Made by a program: the position numbers and the translations under genes. DNA of 64,000 nucleotides from Delphinus delphis (taxonomy: Eukaryota > Chordata > Mammalia > Artiodactyla > Delphinidae): positions 103,578,957-103,642,956 of the forward strand of contig NC_082689.1 in the NCBI RefSeq assembly GCF_949987515.2, read 5' to 3'. The notes below the pieces were generated by a model. That model was not told the DNA's origin, did no database searches, and worked only from the letters and a program-made list of their open reading frames with translations. Below, piece by piece: positions 45,601 to 57,608 of the stretch. Every line of letters begins with the position of its first letter. The first letter of the stretch is position 1.

Positions 45601-46905
45601 TCAACTGATTTTTGACAATGGTTCCAAAATGATTCAGTGGGGAATGGGATAGACTTTTTGACAGATGGAGCTAAAACAACTGTAATCCATACGGAAAAAA
45701 AATTAAAGCTGTCCCTTTTTTCATACCATATATAAAAAATTAACTCAAAATGGATCATAGACCTAAATATAAAAGGTAAAACTATAAAACTACTAGAGGA
45801 AAACATAAGAAAATATTTGAAACCTTGGGGTAAGCAAAGATTTCTTAGATAGGACACAAAAAACACAAAGCACAAACCATAAAGAAAAAAATTGATAAAT
45901 TGCATTTCATCATAATTAAAACTTTTACTCTTCAAAGATGTAATTAAGAAAATGAAAATGAAAGGGCAAGGCTAAACTGGGGGAAAGATATTAGCAATAC
46001 ATTCACCTGACAAAGAAATTATATCTAGAATATATAAAGAGTTCTTACAACTCAATAATAAAAAGAAGATAAAGAATCCAATTTCTAAAAATTGGTAAGA
46101 GATTCTAAGTCACTTCACAAAAGAAGATATACAAAGGGTAATAAGCCCAAGGGAAGATACTCAGCATCATTAGTCATCAGGGAGATGCAAGTTAAAACCA
46201 CAGTGAGATACCATTACATATACACTAAAATGTCTCAGATTAAAAAGACTGACACTACTAAGTGTTGAAGAAGATGTGCAGCAACTATATATTGCTAATG
46301 GGAATGTAAAATAGTGTGACCACTTCCCAGTTTGGTAGTTTCTTATAAAGTTAAACAGACTTTTACCCTATGACCGAGCAATTTCTCTCTTTAGTGTTGA
46401 CGAAAGACAAATGAAAACACATGTCCACTCAAAACCTAATACCCAAATGTTCATAGCAACTTTATTCTCAATGGCCAAGAAACAATTCCAATATCCATAC
46501 AGGAGAATGGAAAAGAAAATTGTTGTGTACTCATACAACGGAATTACTACTCAGCAGTAACATGGAACTACTGAGACACGAATGGATATCCAAAACATTA
46601 GCCTGAGTGAAAGAAGTCAGACACAAGAGTACATATTTTATATTTTACTTACATGAAACTCTAGAAAAGACAAATCTGATCTACAATGTCAAAAACCAGA
46701 TCAGTGATTGCCTGGGGCCAGAATGGAAGTGCAGAATTGTTTGAGAAGGAATACAAGGGAATTCTTTTGAGTGATATAAATGTCTTCTATCTTGATTGTG
46801 GCGGTCTACATGAATATATAAATTTATCAAAACTCATCAAAATGTATATTTAAAATGAGTGCATTTTATTGTATTCAATTATACCTCAATAAAATTTATG
46901 TTTTT
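45601..46905 (+). mobile_element. Old L1 ORF2 end and 3' UTR
   Basis: Sense L1 from 'caactgatttttgacaatgg' to the end 'acctcaataaaatttatgtt' at about 46890. It is about 1.3 kb with many stops and frameshifts. Confidence 0.8.
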
Positions 46906-47555
46906 TAAAGTAACAAAAACAAAAAAAGCACCATTAGAGACACAAATTAAGTTGTATTTTAATTACACCTTACATTTTAAGTCTAATAAAATTTGGATAC
47001 ACTTCCAGTCTTGCCAAAGAAAGAAAGGCTGTCACATATGTGAAAACTATACTAGAAAAAAGTACTATAGAAGAGACATGTCTCGGGAAAACAATGATAA
47101 TTAAGTTCGTGTTCTAGCAATGGAAATAATAGGTAATTCAAAGGCAGAGGTCCTGGCGTGCCAGGAAGTTATCCTGGAGAAGGCAGAATTTGAGGCAGAC
47201 ATCACAGGCAGTAGAATTTGTGTGAGAGGCAGAAGGCATTGCAGGTGGAGAAACCCCAAGTCTAAAGCTGTGCAGGTGACAGTGGCCATGAAATATCTGT
47301 GTAGGAGAAGACTGGGCTGTCACATGTAGGCCTGACAGCCCAGGGCCCTGGAAGGAGGATGGGGACCTACCCACAATTGTGTAGGAAGACAGAACAGGGC
47401 TGGAGACAGTCCAGAGAGAGCCAGCTATGGTTCTCAGAGGGATATGCAGAGATGGTATAACTGCTCCCTGGATGGAGTGGGCCCAGGTCTGGAAGAAGGA
47501 AGGCCTGAGGGCCTGATGAGCAGAGTGTGAAGCCCCCAGGGAGTCAGCCCTAGGA
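46906..47555. other. Noncoding sequence
   Basis: Nothing recognised. A plus-strand frame at 47120-47329 and minus-strand frames overlapping it have no known similarity. Confidence 0.4.
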
Positions 47556-47765
47556 CAGAGTGCTTAAAGTATGGGACTCACTTCAGTGCCAGCAGGCCTG
47601 GATTCAAATCCTGGCTCTGCCACTTATTACTAACCTCTCTGAGATGCCATTTACTCATCTGGAAAGGGGGTTGTTATGAGGATTGAATGAAATCAAATGT
47701 ATTCAGATGCATAAAGCGCCTGGCACCCAGCATCTACTCAGTAAGTACAGCAGTTTTTATTGTGA
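47556..47765 (+). mobile_element. MIR SINE
   Basis: A well-preserved plus-strand MIR: 'aaatcctggctctgccactt' near 47606, 'ctcatctggaaagggggttg' near 47653, 'gttatgaggattgaatgaaa' near 47673 and 'aaagcgcctggcacccagc' near 47714. Confidence 0.9.
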
Positions 47766-48379
47766 GGAGGGAACAAAGACTTAGTGTACAAATTCCAGAA
47801 GATGAGGTCAAGCAGTTCATACCTATTATATACGTATAGCCAAACCCCTTCACTGAGTTCCTATGATATCCTGCAAGTATGTCTCTTGGCAGACTGATCA
47901 CATGCACGGAATTTAAATGATCTGCTTATGGGTCTGTGGTCCCCACCGCCTACCAGACAATGGAATTGGAGCTGTACTGGATACACAGTAGACAGTCAGG
48001 GCCTACTGAGAGACTGAACCTTTGTAGGAAGCACAGACCTTTGTAGGAAGCCAAGGGAAGAACTCTGACGGTGCCATCCGTCACTGTAGGGGTCCCAGCA
48101 AGCTTACACAGGTCCTCTTGCCTGGCTCACTGTACAGCCTCTTCTTGTGGTGGCTGGAAAGAGTGCTGTGAGCGCAGACTTCTGCTGAATCCTGAGCTTT
48201 TTATGCAGAGCTCAATCCTGGACCCCACTGCCTGCCTCTTGCCACCTGCCTGGTGGGACCTGAGGGGTGTCTGCTTCTCTGGCTTACCTCCTGGTACTTC
48301 TCCCCTCCCCCAACAACTACAGATCCAGTTGACCTCAGGCTGTGGCACCGTTGTGCGTTCTTGAAAGAAGCTGGTCCCT
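47766..48379. other. Noncoding sequence
   Basis: No gene or repeat family recognised; a minus-strand frame at 48127-48426 is open for 99 codons without known similarity. Confidence 0.4.
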
Positions 48380-48608
48380 CCTTTCCCCCAACTGGTAACT
48401 CCTTCCTCTATCCCACCCACGCCCATGGATACAATTCTATCCTGGGGCTCTGGGTGCTGTATTACAATTATTTGTTAACACAACTACCTGCTCCCTCCTG
48501 GTGAGGTCCTTGAAGACAGGGAATGTGTCTTCTCCATCTCTGTATCCTCAGAGCTTAGCCACATAAATCCTCAATAAATATTTGTTAAATGGTTGGATGG
48601 CTGGATGT
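48380..48608 (+). mobile_element. L2 LINE 3' end
   Basis: 'gtccttgaagacagggaatg', 'tcttctccatctctgtatcc' and 'tcaataaatatttgttaaat' are the final L2 motifs in the right order, plus strand. Confidence 0.85.
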
Positions 48609-49317
48609 CAAAATTCCATCTACTTCTTGCCGTACTCCACCTTACCCCCTTCAAAGATATTTCACAATAAATTATATGAATAAAGCTTCATTGCAATCCA
48701 CGATTACCATAATTACAAGAATGTTTTTTGCTATAACAGCTACGCCAAAAATCTCAGAGATTCTTACAATAGAATTTAATTGTTCACTCATGGGAAGCCC
48801 AAAACCAGTTTCCCACTCAGTGGATGGCTCTTTCCAGGACCTTGACTCTGCCTTCCCCCACAGCCTTGGAGTTCTCTGTATTCAGCCTGCAGACTGGGAA
48901 AGAAAGTGGAGGTTTTTACGGGCCAGGTCTGGAACTGACATCACTTTGCTGAGAGCACACTGGCTAGGATTCAGTCATACAGCACCCAGACTGTAAGGGA
49001 ACCAGGAAATGTGGTCTGGCTGTGTGTGCCCGAGAGAAGAGGAAATGGATTTGCTTGGTAGCCCGCCCTGCCCTTTACGTGGGTAGACTATTTTAATATC
49101 AGAAGGGCTTTTATGATTAGAGAGGAACAATTCCTACCACTTGTATGGAAATGAATGCAGCCTTTATTAAACACAATTTTAATAAACCACATTTAGAGAA
49201 CAGTTTTTCATAAATATTTGAACACTGATTACAGACTTAATTCAATAAATTTCCTCAACAAGTTAAACTAAAATTAGAGTCTTATCACGACTGATTATTT
49301 GAAGCTTCACATACTCT
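48609..49317. other. Noncoding sequence
   Basis: No gene or repeat was recognised. Confidence 0.4.
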
Positions 49318-49318
49318 C

Positions 49319-49500
49319 GTTCAAGAGTCAGTAAATTATGGTTCACCGTCTGCTTTTGTAAATAAAGTTTTATCAGCCCCCAGCCATGCCCTTCATTCAG
49401 AGGTTGTCTATGGCTGCAGAGCTGAGTAGCTGCAGAAGAGTCCACATGGCCTGCAAAGCCTAAAATATTAAGTATCTGGCCCTTTAAGAAAAAGATGTAG
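49319..49500. mobile_element. hAT-like MITE
   Basis: 'gtctgcttttgtaaataaag' followed by 'ttttatcag', then 'ttgtctatggctgcagagct' and 'gcaaagcctaaaatattaag' is the interior of a widespread mammalian hAT-type nonautonomous element. Its terminal repeats are diverged. Confidence 0.6.
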
Positions 49501-49653
49501 ACTGAAAGAAAATACCCACAAATACACCATGGGATACATCTTATAATCATCACCCTTTTAGCTGTTTTTTAACCTTTGTGGGATTATGGTGGGGTTTATT
49601 CTGATAACTTCTAGGAATACAGTAAAAAGACCTGAAAAGGAAGGAGAAGGGAA

Positions 49654-49712
49654 GGAAGGGGAGAAGGAAGGGGAGGGAGAGGAGGAAGCATATGCTTGCT
49701 TTATGGGGACTC
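49654..49712 (+). repeat. Left arm flank of inverted duplication
   Basis: These 59 bases (purine-rich, then 'gcatatgcttgctttatggg') are the reverse complement of 51122-51180 with one mismatch. Together with the adjacent SINE at 49713-49914 they form the left arm. Confidence 0.95.
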
Positions 49713-49914
49713 TTTTTTTTTTGTGGTACTCGGGCCTCTCACTGTTGTGGCCCCTCCCGCTGCGGAGCACAGGCTCCGGACGCGCAGGCTCAGCGGCCAT
49801 GGCTCACGGGCCCAGCCGCTCTGCGGCATGTGGGATCCTCCCGGACCGGGGCACGAACTAGCGTCCCCTGCATCGGCAGGCGGACTCTCAACCACTGCGC
49901 CACCAGGGAAACCC
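49713..49914 (-). mobile_element. Short CHR-type SINE (left arm of inverted pair)
   Basis: Minus-strand copy, flanked by a 9-bp duplication 'tggggactc' (49704-49712 and 49915-49923). It shares the variant 'gtccgggaggatccc' with the inverted copy at 50908. Confidence 0.95.
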
Positions 49915-49923
49915 TGGGGACTC

Positions 49924-50903
49924 ATTTTTAATTAACTAGGACAACTAGAGGTTTTATCTCCCAGAACTCAGGAAATGCAGTCTAGGCAGTTCTCTTCTTT
50001 TAGAGTCTTGCCTAATCCATCATCTTGCAGCACACTCTCGGGCTCTTTCTACTTTGTGACTTTGTGTGGCCATCGGTGCTGCTAGGTCCTTGCTACTCTC
50101 CCTGCTCATCTCTCCCTTGCTCACATTGCCTGTGCTCACTTGTTTCCACTTGCAAACACAGAGAATATGTTGGACGGATGCAGTTTTATAAACAGAGCCT
50201 CAAGAAATAAGAGATCCATACATTATCAACACCGTCCGTATTATTGAAGTTTATTTAAAATACTATCTTTTTGTACACATTACATAAAGTTTTCCCTTTC
50301 TAGGTAGCATTATAGTCTCATGTCTTTTTACACTAAAATTGCTCTTAACAGCTACAACTATCCTGCTGTTTGAGGCCAACAGCAAGATACTCCAGGCCCC
50401 TCCTCACCTTTTGCTACTCCCTGGACATGGAATCAGGTACCTTCTAGCGGAGTCCTGACTCCCTTTAATGTAGAATTATATTAGAATACAAAACCTGGGT
50501 ACTTAGAATTAGGCAAAATAATAGTAATCTTCTGCTGTCATTTTTGAAGTTATAGACCCGGAGAAGAAATGTCTTTTGAACGTGTCATTGCTCACCTTTC
50601 AAAATGATTCTTTTTTTAATGCTAGGAAGACAGCAATCTTGAAAACTTGACTTCACAGAGACAGAAAAGTTTTTCTGATTTCCAAAAGCTTCCCACTACT
50701 TATCAAAAGCAAAGCTTGGGGGGCTGAGAACAGACTGTTGGTTAACTACAATATAAAAAGGATGCAGAATTTCACCTAAGGGGTGTTTTCACTCCAGGAG
50801 AGGGAGAGAAGGACAGGAGGTGATCCTGGGGGGTCTTCTCTTACCCCTCCCTCCTCTAGCTGAATATGGAGGGAGGGGACCAAGTCCCATAAGAGTAAAC
50901 TAC
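49924..50903. other. Spacer between the inverted arms
   Basis: About 980 bases without recognised gene or repeat. Confidence 0.5.
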
Positions 50904-50907
50904 CCCA

Positions 50908-51121
50908 GGGCTTCCCTGGAGGCGCAGTGGTTGGGAGTCCGCCTGCCGATGCAGGGAAGGCGGGTTCATGCCCCGGTCCGGGAGGATCCCACATCCTGCG
51001 GAGCGGCTGGGCCCGTGAGCCATGGCCTCTGAGCCTGCGCGTCCGGAGCCTGCGCTCCGCGGCGGGAGAGGCCGCAACGGTGAGAGGCCCGCGTACCGCA
51101 AAAAAAAAAAAAAAAAAAAAT
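50908..51121 (+). mobile_element. Short CHR-type SINE (right arm of inverted pair)
   Basis: Plus-strand copy with about 21 A. It lacks its own obvious target duplication; its 3' flank is instead the inverted copy of the unique DNA next to the SINE at 49713. Confidence 0.95.
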
Positions 51122-51180
51122 GAGTCCCCATAAAGCAAGCATATGCTTCCTCCTCTCCCACCCCTTCCTTCTCCCCTTCC
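51122..51180 (-). repeat. Right arm flank of inverted duplication
   Basis: Reverse complement of 49654-49712, 58 of 59 bases identical. Homology stops near 51180. Confidence 0.95.
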
Positions 51181-51440
51181 CCTATTACTCAGCGGACCGG
51201 AGGCAGAACAAGAAGAGGCACACGCACATTTGGAGGGACCCCTGCCTCGCCAGCCCAGTGCTTTTTCTTGTAGCCTCCCTGCTGAACTGGCCCTTTGCGA
51301 GGCTGGCGGCTCTGCTAGGAGCGGGCCAGGGGGAGGGGCGGGGCGAGCTCGCGCTGTACTTTGGATCCTTGGCCTCTAGAGGGCGCGCTGAAGCCTCGAC
51401 TCGCCAGCCTCATTGAAACCCGTGAACCACGTCCCCGCCT
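51181..51440. promoter_or_regulatory. Isolated GC-rich patch with GC box and CTCF-like motif
   Basis: CpG-rich segment with 'gggaggggcggggcgagc' (an SP1/KLF-type box, about 51330-51347) and 'cctctagagggcgcgc' (51373-51388), which resembles the CTCF core with two off-consensus bases. No exon is recognisable. A regulatory role is inference. Confidence 0.4.
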
Positions 51441-52440
51441 CGGAAGCATATTCCTCCTCCTTGGAAGCTCATGTCAGTTTCACCAAAGCTTTGTGTCAGG
51501 CCTTACTTTTGTAGGCTGTGTTGCAATGAGGTAGGGTTTTTTTCCCTCTTCTAAAAGTGAGTTATTATAATTTGAATGTGGTTTCTAAATATGTGCCATT
51601 CCACCCTGGAGATTTTCATATCCCTACACACAAAGACGTGTGAGCACCCCTGCCTTTGAAAGTGACTCTGGAAGGTCTGTCCCCCCACGTGGCCGTACTT
51701 TGGGACATCCTGGGACAGCACCATTCATTTCAAAAGCGAAATCTGCTCAGAGCCTCTCACCTGTGAGCTTCTCCCCCAGGATGGGAGCAGAACCCGCCTT
51801 TGCAGACACTCCCTCCTTGTCTCTATTTTCTGGATTTCCCCCCTTCCTTTCAGCTCCTCTCCAGAAATACTTAGGTTTAATGTTGTCTAGGAATATTTGC
51901 CTTTCGAAAAAGAACAGAATGTTCTGGCCTATTTCAAAATTGGTACTCCACCCCTACCACCCGGCTCCTGCTGAAAATGGAGCACATTTTCTCTAATTTT
52001 CAGTGTGAAAACCTGGTAGGGATGAATTCTGTAGGTTAGACGCACAAAAGTGGGGCACTCCTCCTATGAGTGAGTACTCAATCCAAGTTTTTAACTCTCA
52101 GACTTGCCCACAATGAACCTCTAGCAACTTGCAGATTGCAGTTTAAATTTTCCTACCCTGGTTCCTGTGGAGGTTTCTCCTTGTGAGTTTCTGCTCTGTA
52201 AATGAGATTCTTTGTATCCACCTGTCTGTCTCTCCCATTTTGAAGGCAGCAGTTTGCCCTGTGACCTCACTTCTCTTATGGATCTAAGAAGAGTTATTTT
52301 CAGTTTGCTCAGTTTTTTACTTGTTATATGGAGTGACAGCTTCTACACTTTTCACATGCTGAACCAGAAATCAAAAGTCTGCATGTGTTCTTTTTTATTT
52401 CTTTATTTCCCTGTAAAATTTTGCTTTTTTCGATTAATGT
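51441..52440. other. Noncoding sequence
   Basis: No gene was recognised. A plus-strand frame at 51640-51996 is open for 118 codons without known similarity. Confidence 0.4.
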
Positions 52441-52900
52441 TGATACAATAATCTTTCTTCATTTTGTTAATTCCTCATTATTTCTTTAAACTTTTATTAA
52501 TATCTACTTTATTTGAAGTGATTTGAACCTTCTAATTCACTTTGGTTTATGTTTCACTCCTTTTAGCTTAGAAAGTTGAACATTTAATTCATTTATTTTT
52601 ACACAGTTTTGTTTTCTACTAATTTTTTAAAACCTACTACCTTGGTCTCATATAATTTTATCACTTACATTTTTCTTGATGATAGCGACAATAATTAATG
52701 CCATTTTGTTTTCAGTTTACCTTAGTTGTTACATATTTATATATAGCTTTTGCTTTAATCCCATTCTAAGTGATTAAACTCTTTTTTATAATTTAGTATT
52801 ATTTTTACTATCTGACTACTTTTATTTTGATTCTATTGTGATAGGAAACTGTGGTCTCTTCGATAAATAAATTTTACAACTACCTGAGATTTTTCCATGG
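52441..52900 (-). mobile_element. Old L1-like fragment
   Basis: Very AT-rich. The end 'ttgattctattgtgatagga' and 'gagatttttccatggccaac' resemble antisense old L1 sequence. Weak similarity by eye. Confidence 0.4.
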
Positions 52901-52959
52901 CCAACTACAGATATTTGAAAGATGTTTCATAGGTTTGTTGAAGTGGAATAATAAGTCTT

Positions 52960-53250
52960 TGCTTTAAGAAGTTTCCGTGACAGATGTAATGAAGTTCCAC
53001 ACGTGTTACGGTGTCTGAGACCAAAAAACAAAAATTCAGGAGGCTTAATAAATAAAAGGCTTATTATTATCTCTCAGTTGCTCTGGGTGGTTGACCCTCT
53101 AGGTGTGTTGACTACCACGGGTTACTCAGGAATGCAGTTACTCCCATCCCACAACTGGGACTCTGATCATGATTGCAAAGGAAGAGAGAGAAAGCAGGTC
53201 ACACATTGGCTCTAACATGATTGGCCCAGAAGTGAGGCATCAATTCTACT
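52960..53250. repeat. Old interspersed repeat, family unassigned
   Basis: 'aaggcttattattatctctc' followed by 'agttgctctgggtgg' is related in wording to the repeat at 40825-41400. Boundaries are uncertain. Confidence 0.35.
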
Positions 53251-53464
53251 CTTACCCTATTAGGCAGAATTTGTCATATGGACTTGCCTTGATGAAAGGG
53301 GCCTGGGAGATGAGGGAAGAACACATGATTATATAAGGTACAGCTAAAAAACATCAGAGAAAGACTGTTATTCTAATATGGAGTGATCTCCACTGTATGT
53401 GGAAAATATGATATAGCCTGCTTTTTGGTGTAAAAATGGGAAATAAAATCAAAAAGAATACAAG

Positions 53465-53776
53465 GGCTTCCCTGGTGGCGCAGTGGTTGAGAGTCTGCCT
53501 GCTAATGCAGGGGACACGGGTTCGAGCCCTGGTCTGGGTGAATCCCACATGCCGCGGAGCAACGAGGCCCGTGAGCCACAACTACTGAGCCTGCGCGTCT
53601 GGAGCCTGTGCTCCGCAACAAGAGAGGCTGCGATAGTGAGAGGCCCGCGCACCGCGATGAAGAGTGGCCCCCGCTTGCCACAACTAGAGAAAGCCCTCGT
53701 ACAGAAACGAAGACCCAACACAGCCAAAATAAATTAATTAATTAATAAACTCCTACCCCCAACATCTAAAAAAAAA
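53465..53776 (+). mobile_element. CHR-type SINE of intermediate structure
   Basis: The head and the centre 'gtctggagcctgtgctccgc' are of the short type, but it continues with 'gatgaagagtggcccccgct' and 'acgaagacccaacacagcc', the end of the long type. A perfect 14-bp target duplication 'aaaaagaatacaag' flanks it (53451-53464 and 53777-53790). Confidence 0.95.
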
Positions 53777-53790
53777 AAAAAGAATACAAG

Positions 53791-55118
53791 TGCCTACTTA
53801 TCGGCTGCAGGGAAGAGATAAGGCAGAATTGTAGAAACTCTCTGAGTGTATATTTTAATATAATTTTGACTGCTGAGATTCACAAATATTTTATATGTGT
53901 GTAATTAAATAAAATGAGAACACTGAAAAACTGAACCAATCACCTTATTTGTTGAATATATAATATGAAATAAAGATAGAATTATTTCAAGTGGTTTACG
54001 GCAAAACATGACATTAGATATAATAATTTTAAACATATATAATCAGTTCAACATATCTAGTATCCATATAGAGAAGCTTTTGAAGTCCATTTGCTTTTTT
54101 GGAAAAGTTTAATTGAGGTGTCTTATGTTCTAAAGTCATTGAGTCATTATAGTGATAGTTACATTATAATCTGTTATTAAAATACCATTGGATATTTCAC
54201 AACTACAATCCTTTTCATAGAACTGCCTCTTAACAGTAGGATGGTGTTGGCTGAAGAATGCCTCAATAGTGATTTCCTCTTTTTCCTTACTTGGAATAGA
54301 ATCTGAATAGTATCTATAGTAAAGCTTTGAAAATGTTTTCGTTTGTGTAATTTGGTTAGAGTTCTAAAGTAATACCTATGTAAATTAGGAAACATTAAAA
54401 TTGTGTAAATGATGATTTTATTTCTTTACGTGGGGTGCCTAGTAGACTGGACGTGGGATGCTTGGAATATTAGATACTCAGGATAAAGAACAAAGTCTTG
54501 ATAAAATCCTTGATATAATCTGTCTCTTCCCATAAGTATCCTGGATTACCAAGCATAAAAGCAACTGAGTTTCTCTATTGCCATCCTAATCTTGAGTCAT
54601 TCCTGTGTTTATTAAATACAACTTTTCATGAGGTAGTTTCCCATAGCATCATACTGCAATCTATGCCTCTACATTTTATTAGGACCTCTAAAGCGTTACT
54701 CATAATCATTATTGGCCTACAAAATAACTCTTTACACGTAAAAGGAGAATTGCCACAACTCAAAACTTATAATACCTCAATATAAAATAAAATGACTCTG
54801 TATAAAAATAAATCTAATTATAGATGTGGATTATTTGAAGCACACAGGTAACTAGATGTGTTAGTATAGCCTAGTAGTTAACTGCACTGCCTTTATTACC
54901 AGCCGAGCCCACCAGAACAGTTGGGTTTAAGTCCCCACGGTTCTCCTAACCAGAAGGTGAAATTTAGACAAGGCTAAATTTTCTTTGTGTTTACTATACA
55001 ATAAATAGCAGTGCCTGAGTCACAGATTTGTGAAGGACAAGGAAATTAACACACGTGATTGCCTTCATAGCACTGAGTTATACATTGTAATTGCTCTTTA
55101 CAGATTATGCACTCAAAT
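53791..55118. other. AT-rich noncoding sequence
   Basis: No gene was recognised. A possible MIR start fragment lies near 54860-54935 ('gtagttaactgcactgcc'). Confidence 0.4.
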
Positions 55119-55646
55119 TGAGACAGGCCTGGGACCTGGGACCCTTTGCCACCCTGCTGCAAAGCTTGCACCTGGACATACCTCTCCTGGAGCTACAAAA
55201 TACAAAGAAACTACATGGGACTAAAAATAACTGTGTGCATGCCCCGTGGGGGCAAATTCTGGACCCAAAAGATACAAAAGGCAAAAAAAAAAAAAAAACC
55301 CAACTGCCATTTCTGCAGAGCCTGGAGCAAAAACTTGGTGTTGGGAGCAATAGCCCCATACTGCGCATGCCCTCCAGCATCCTCACTCAACACCACAAAG
55401 GGGTGGGCAAACCACCTAAGCCACCTCCTGCCCAACCCCTGACACACCCTTACCCTCACCCCCGATAAGGAACCAGCTCGTGCGACCCCCCCCACCCATA
55501 GTGAGTGAACAAGGGAACCTGTCACTTGTTCTCGCTCCTTCCTGCAGCCACTTCAGGGGCCCCAGTGAAGCCTTGCCTGAATTTCTTGTCTGGCCTCTAG
55601 TCAGTTTCTATTGACTGGGGAAAGCCAAGACCCCTGGTCGGTATCA
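55119..55646 (+). repeat. Candidate solo LTR (ERV1-like)
   Basis: A 528-bp segment starting TG and ending CA, with the ending 'cccctggtcggtatca' typical of ERV1 LTRs, a C-rich middle and a 16-A run at about 55285-55300. No internal viral genes are attached and no flanking duplication was found. Confidence 0.5.
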
Positions 55647-56901
55647 AAACTCTTCAAAGATTCTTAGAAAACAACTTTAAATATCTCAACATGTCACACA
55701 AAGGTAATTGGAGAATTTTCTATCGGTTCACATGATAAATGTAGTTCAAGCATGTCTCCAGGAAGGATCATCTAGAGCCTCGGAACTTGAATCCCAATCT
55801 CTGGGAATGACAAAATGCCCTTCAGAAACTTAAGACAGGAGTGTCTTATCCCAGACCACGGTTGGAACCCTGGGGAATCTCACTGTTCTTTACTATTGTA
55901 TATTCTTTTATTATACTGGATGCATACTAGGGCCCACAGATTTGATTCTCAGGCATCTGACTTTAGACAACTCCTTGTTCCTCCTCCCTAAAGGAATCCT
56001 CTGGTAAAGCACAAAGGTGGGGTTAAAACGTTTTTTCACTGATTTCTGGATGCAAACTTGATTTCTGTGACCACAGAGTAGGCAGAGGTTGTATCTATTT
56101 GCACCTCCTGCCTCTTAAGTCTTTACAGGCTCTCTCAATCAGCTCCAGGATCTCCAAGGGGACAGAGCTTAAGGCAAAAGGTTTCTTAACATTATTTTCC
56201 TATGTATGTGACTGGAAAATGAAGCAACAAAAACATCAGAAAGAAAAAGGATTTGGGGTCTCCCAGAGAGGTTTGTAAGGGTAGCTGGATCTCTTGTAAA
56301 AACTCGTGTCAGTGTCATCCTCTGACAGAGTCCAAACCCACCTAAAATGGAACTACCTTCACCCACAGTAGAGACCGGGGAACTCTGGAGAGCCTGACAG
56401 CCCTTGGCCTAATCTTAGAGAAAAAATGGCCTGAGGCATGGACTGTACACTTGGGAGGGGAGTCACATCAACGAGGAGCTCCAGACCCAGAGAGCCCAGA
56501 GGTGAGCATTTCTGGGACTACAGGACTCCTTGCTACTGGAGCAAAGGCAGTGATGAGTGTCCCAACCTGAAGCCAACAACCTACCTCTGAGGAACAGAAA
56601 TGTCTGATCATAGACAAGAAGGTCACAGAAAGATACAGACACCCCAAGAAAAGAGTGAAATTCAAGGATCCTCATGTGTAGCAAGCACCCGCTTCCATCC
56701 CCTGCAGGACTTCTGTCAGCCCAGCCATATCCTGGTGCCAAGACCCTGGTGCTCTGTCCTTCTTCAGCCCTGTTCTGGTTTTGTCTTTGGGTGTGTGCCT
56801 CTTGACATTAGCCAGAAAGGTTTTCTACTTTTTCTCGGAGAAAAATTTCTCACAAAGAAAAGTTTCTGTGTAGGCAGTAATAAAAGAATTTTTTTCATAT
56901 T
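55647..56901. other. Noncoding sequence
   Basis: No gene or named repeat was recognised in 1.25 kb. Short open frames exist on both strands around 56460-56930. Confidence 0.4.
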
Positions 56902-56917
56902 AAGATATAGGGAAGTT

Positions 56918-57131
56918 GGGCTTCCCTGATGGCGCAGTGGTTGAGAGTCCGCCTGACGATGCAGGGGACACGGGTTCGTGCCCCAGTCCGGGAAGATCCT
57001 ACATGCCGCGGAGCGGCTGGGCCCGTGAGCCATGGCCGCTGAGCCTGCGCGTCCGGAGCCTGTGCTCCGCAGCGGGAGAGGCCACAACAGTGAGAGGCCC
57101 GCATACCGCAAAAAAAAAAAAAAAAGAGAAA
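56918..57131 (+). mobile_element. Short CHR-type SINE
   Basis: Plus-strand copy with A tail. A 15-bp duplication 'aagatataRggaagt' with one difference flanks it (56902-56916 and 57132-57146). Confidence 0.96.
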
Positions 57132-57229
57132 AAGATATAAGGAAGTCATTCTGGCTTATACATGAGTTCACTTGAATTTTATGCTAACTAAAATAGCCTC
57201 TTTGTGGCCTATCAAACATACATTGTAAA

Positions 57230-57608
57230 TACGCTTTAATTATCAAAGAAAAGGGCACATTGACCAGAAATAAAGAATGTCCGTGTTAAAAATAAAGATT
57301 AAATGCCTCTCTTTCTGGGAAGCCAATGCTGGTACTTCTTTAATGATAAGACTCCCTTCCCAGGTGCCAAGGCCATATTGATTCACTGTGTACATGCTGG
57401 TCTGTTTTTTTACTTTGAAGAAATGTATCCCTGACTTGTTAATGTTCTTTGTTCTGACAAGATATAAAACTGTGCTGGAAACCATGCTTCTCTGGAGCAA
57501 CTTCTCAGAGCAATCTGGAAGCTGGCTTCTGGGCTAGTCCTCAGTTTAGCTCAAATAAAACTCTTTTCTATTCTTATTATTGATTGTCTATTGATTATTT
57601 TCCTCAAC
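57230..57608 (+). repeat. Candidate solo LTR
   Basis: It has 'gatataaaactgtgctgg' (a TATA-like box, about 57461), 'gctcaaataaaactcttttc' (a polyadenylation signal, about 57550) and an AT-rich downstream part ending 'ttttcctcaaca' at 57608. The left end is not fixed. Confidence 0.5.

Noticed and set aside
45166..46905. Twin-priming inversion of one L1
   Set aside because: The inverted piece and the next sense piece cover the same part of ORF2 over about 300 bases, which fits two copies better.
49692..49935. Overlapping frames with similar peptides at many SINE copies
   Set aside because: They recur at every CHR SINE in all frames; they are translations of the SINE, not genes.
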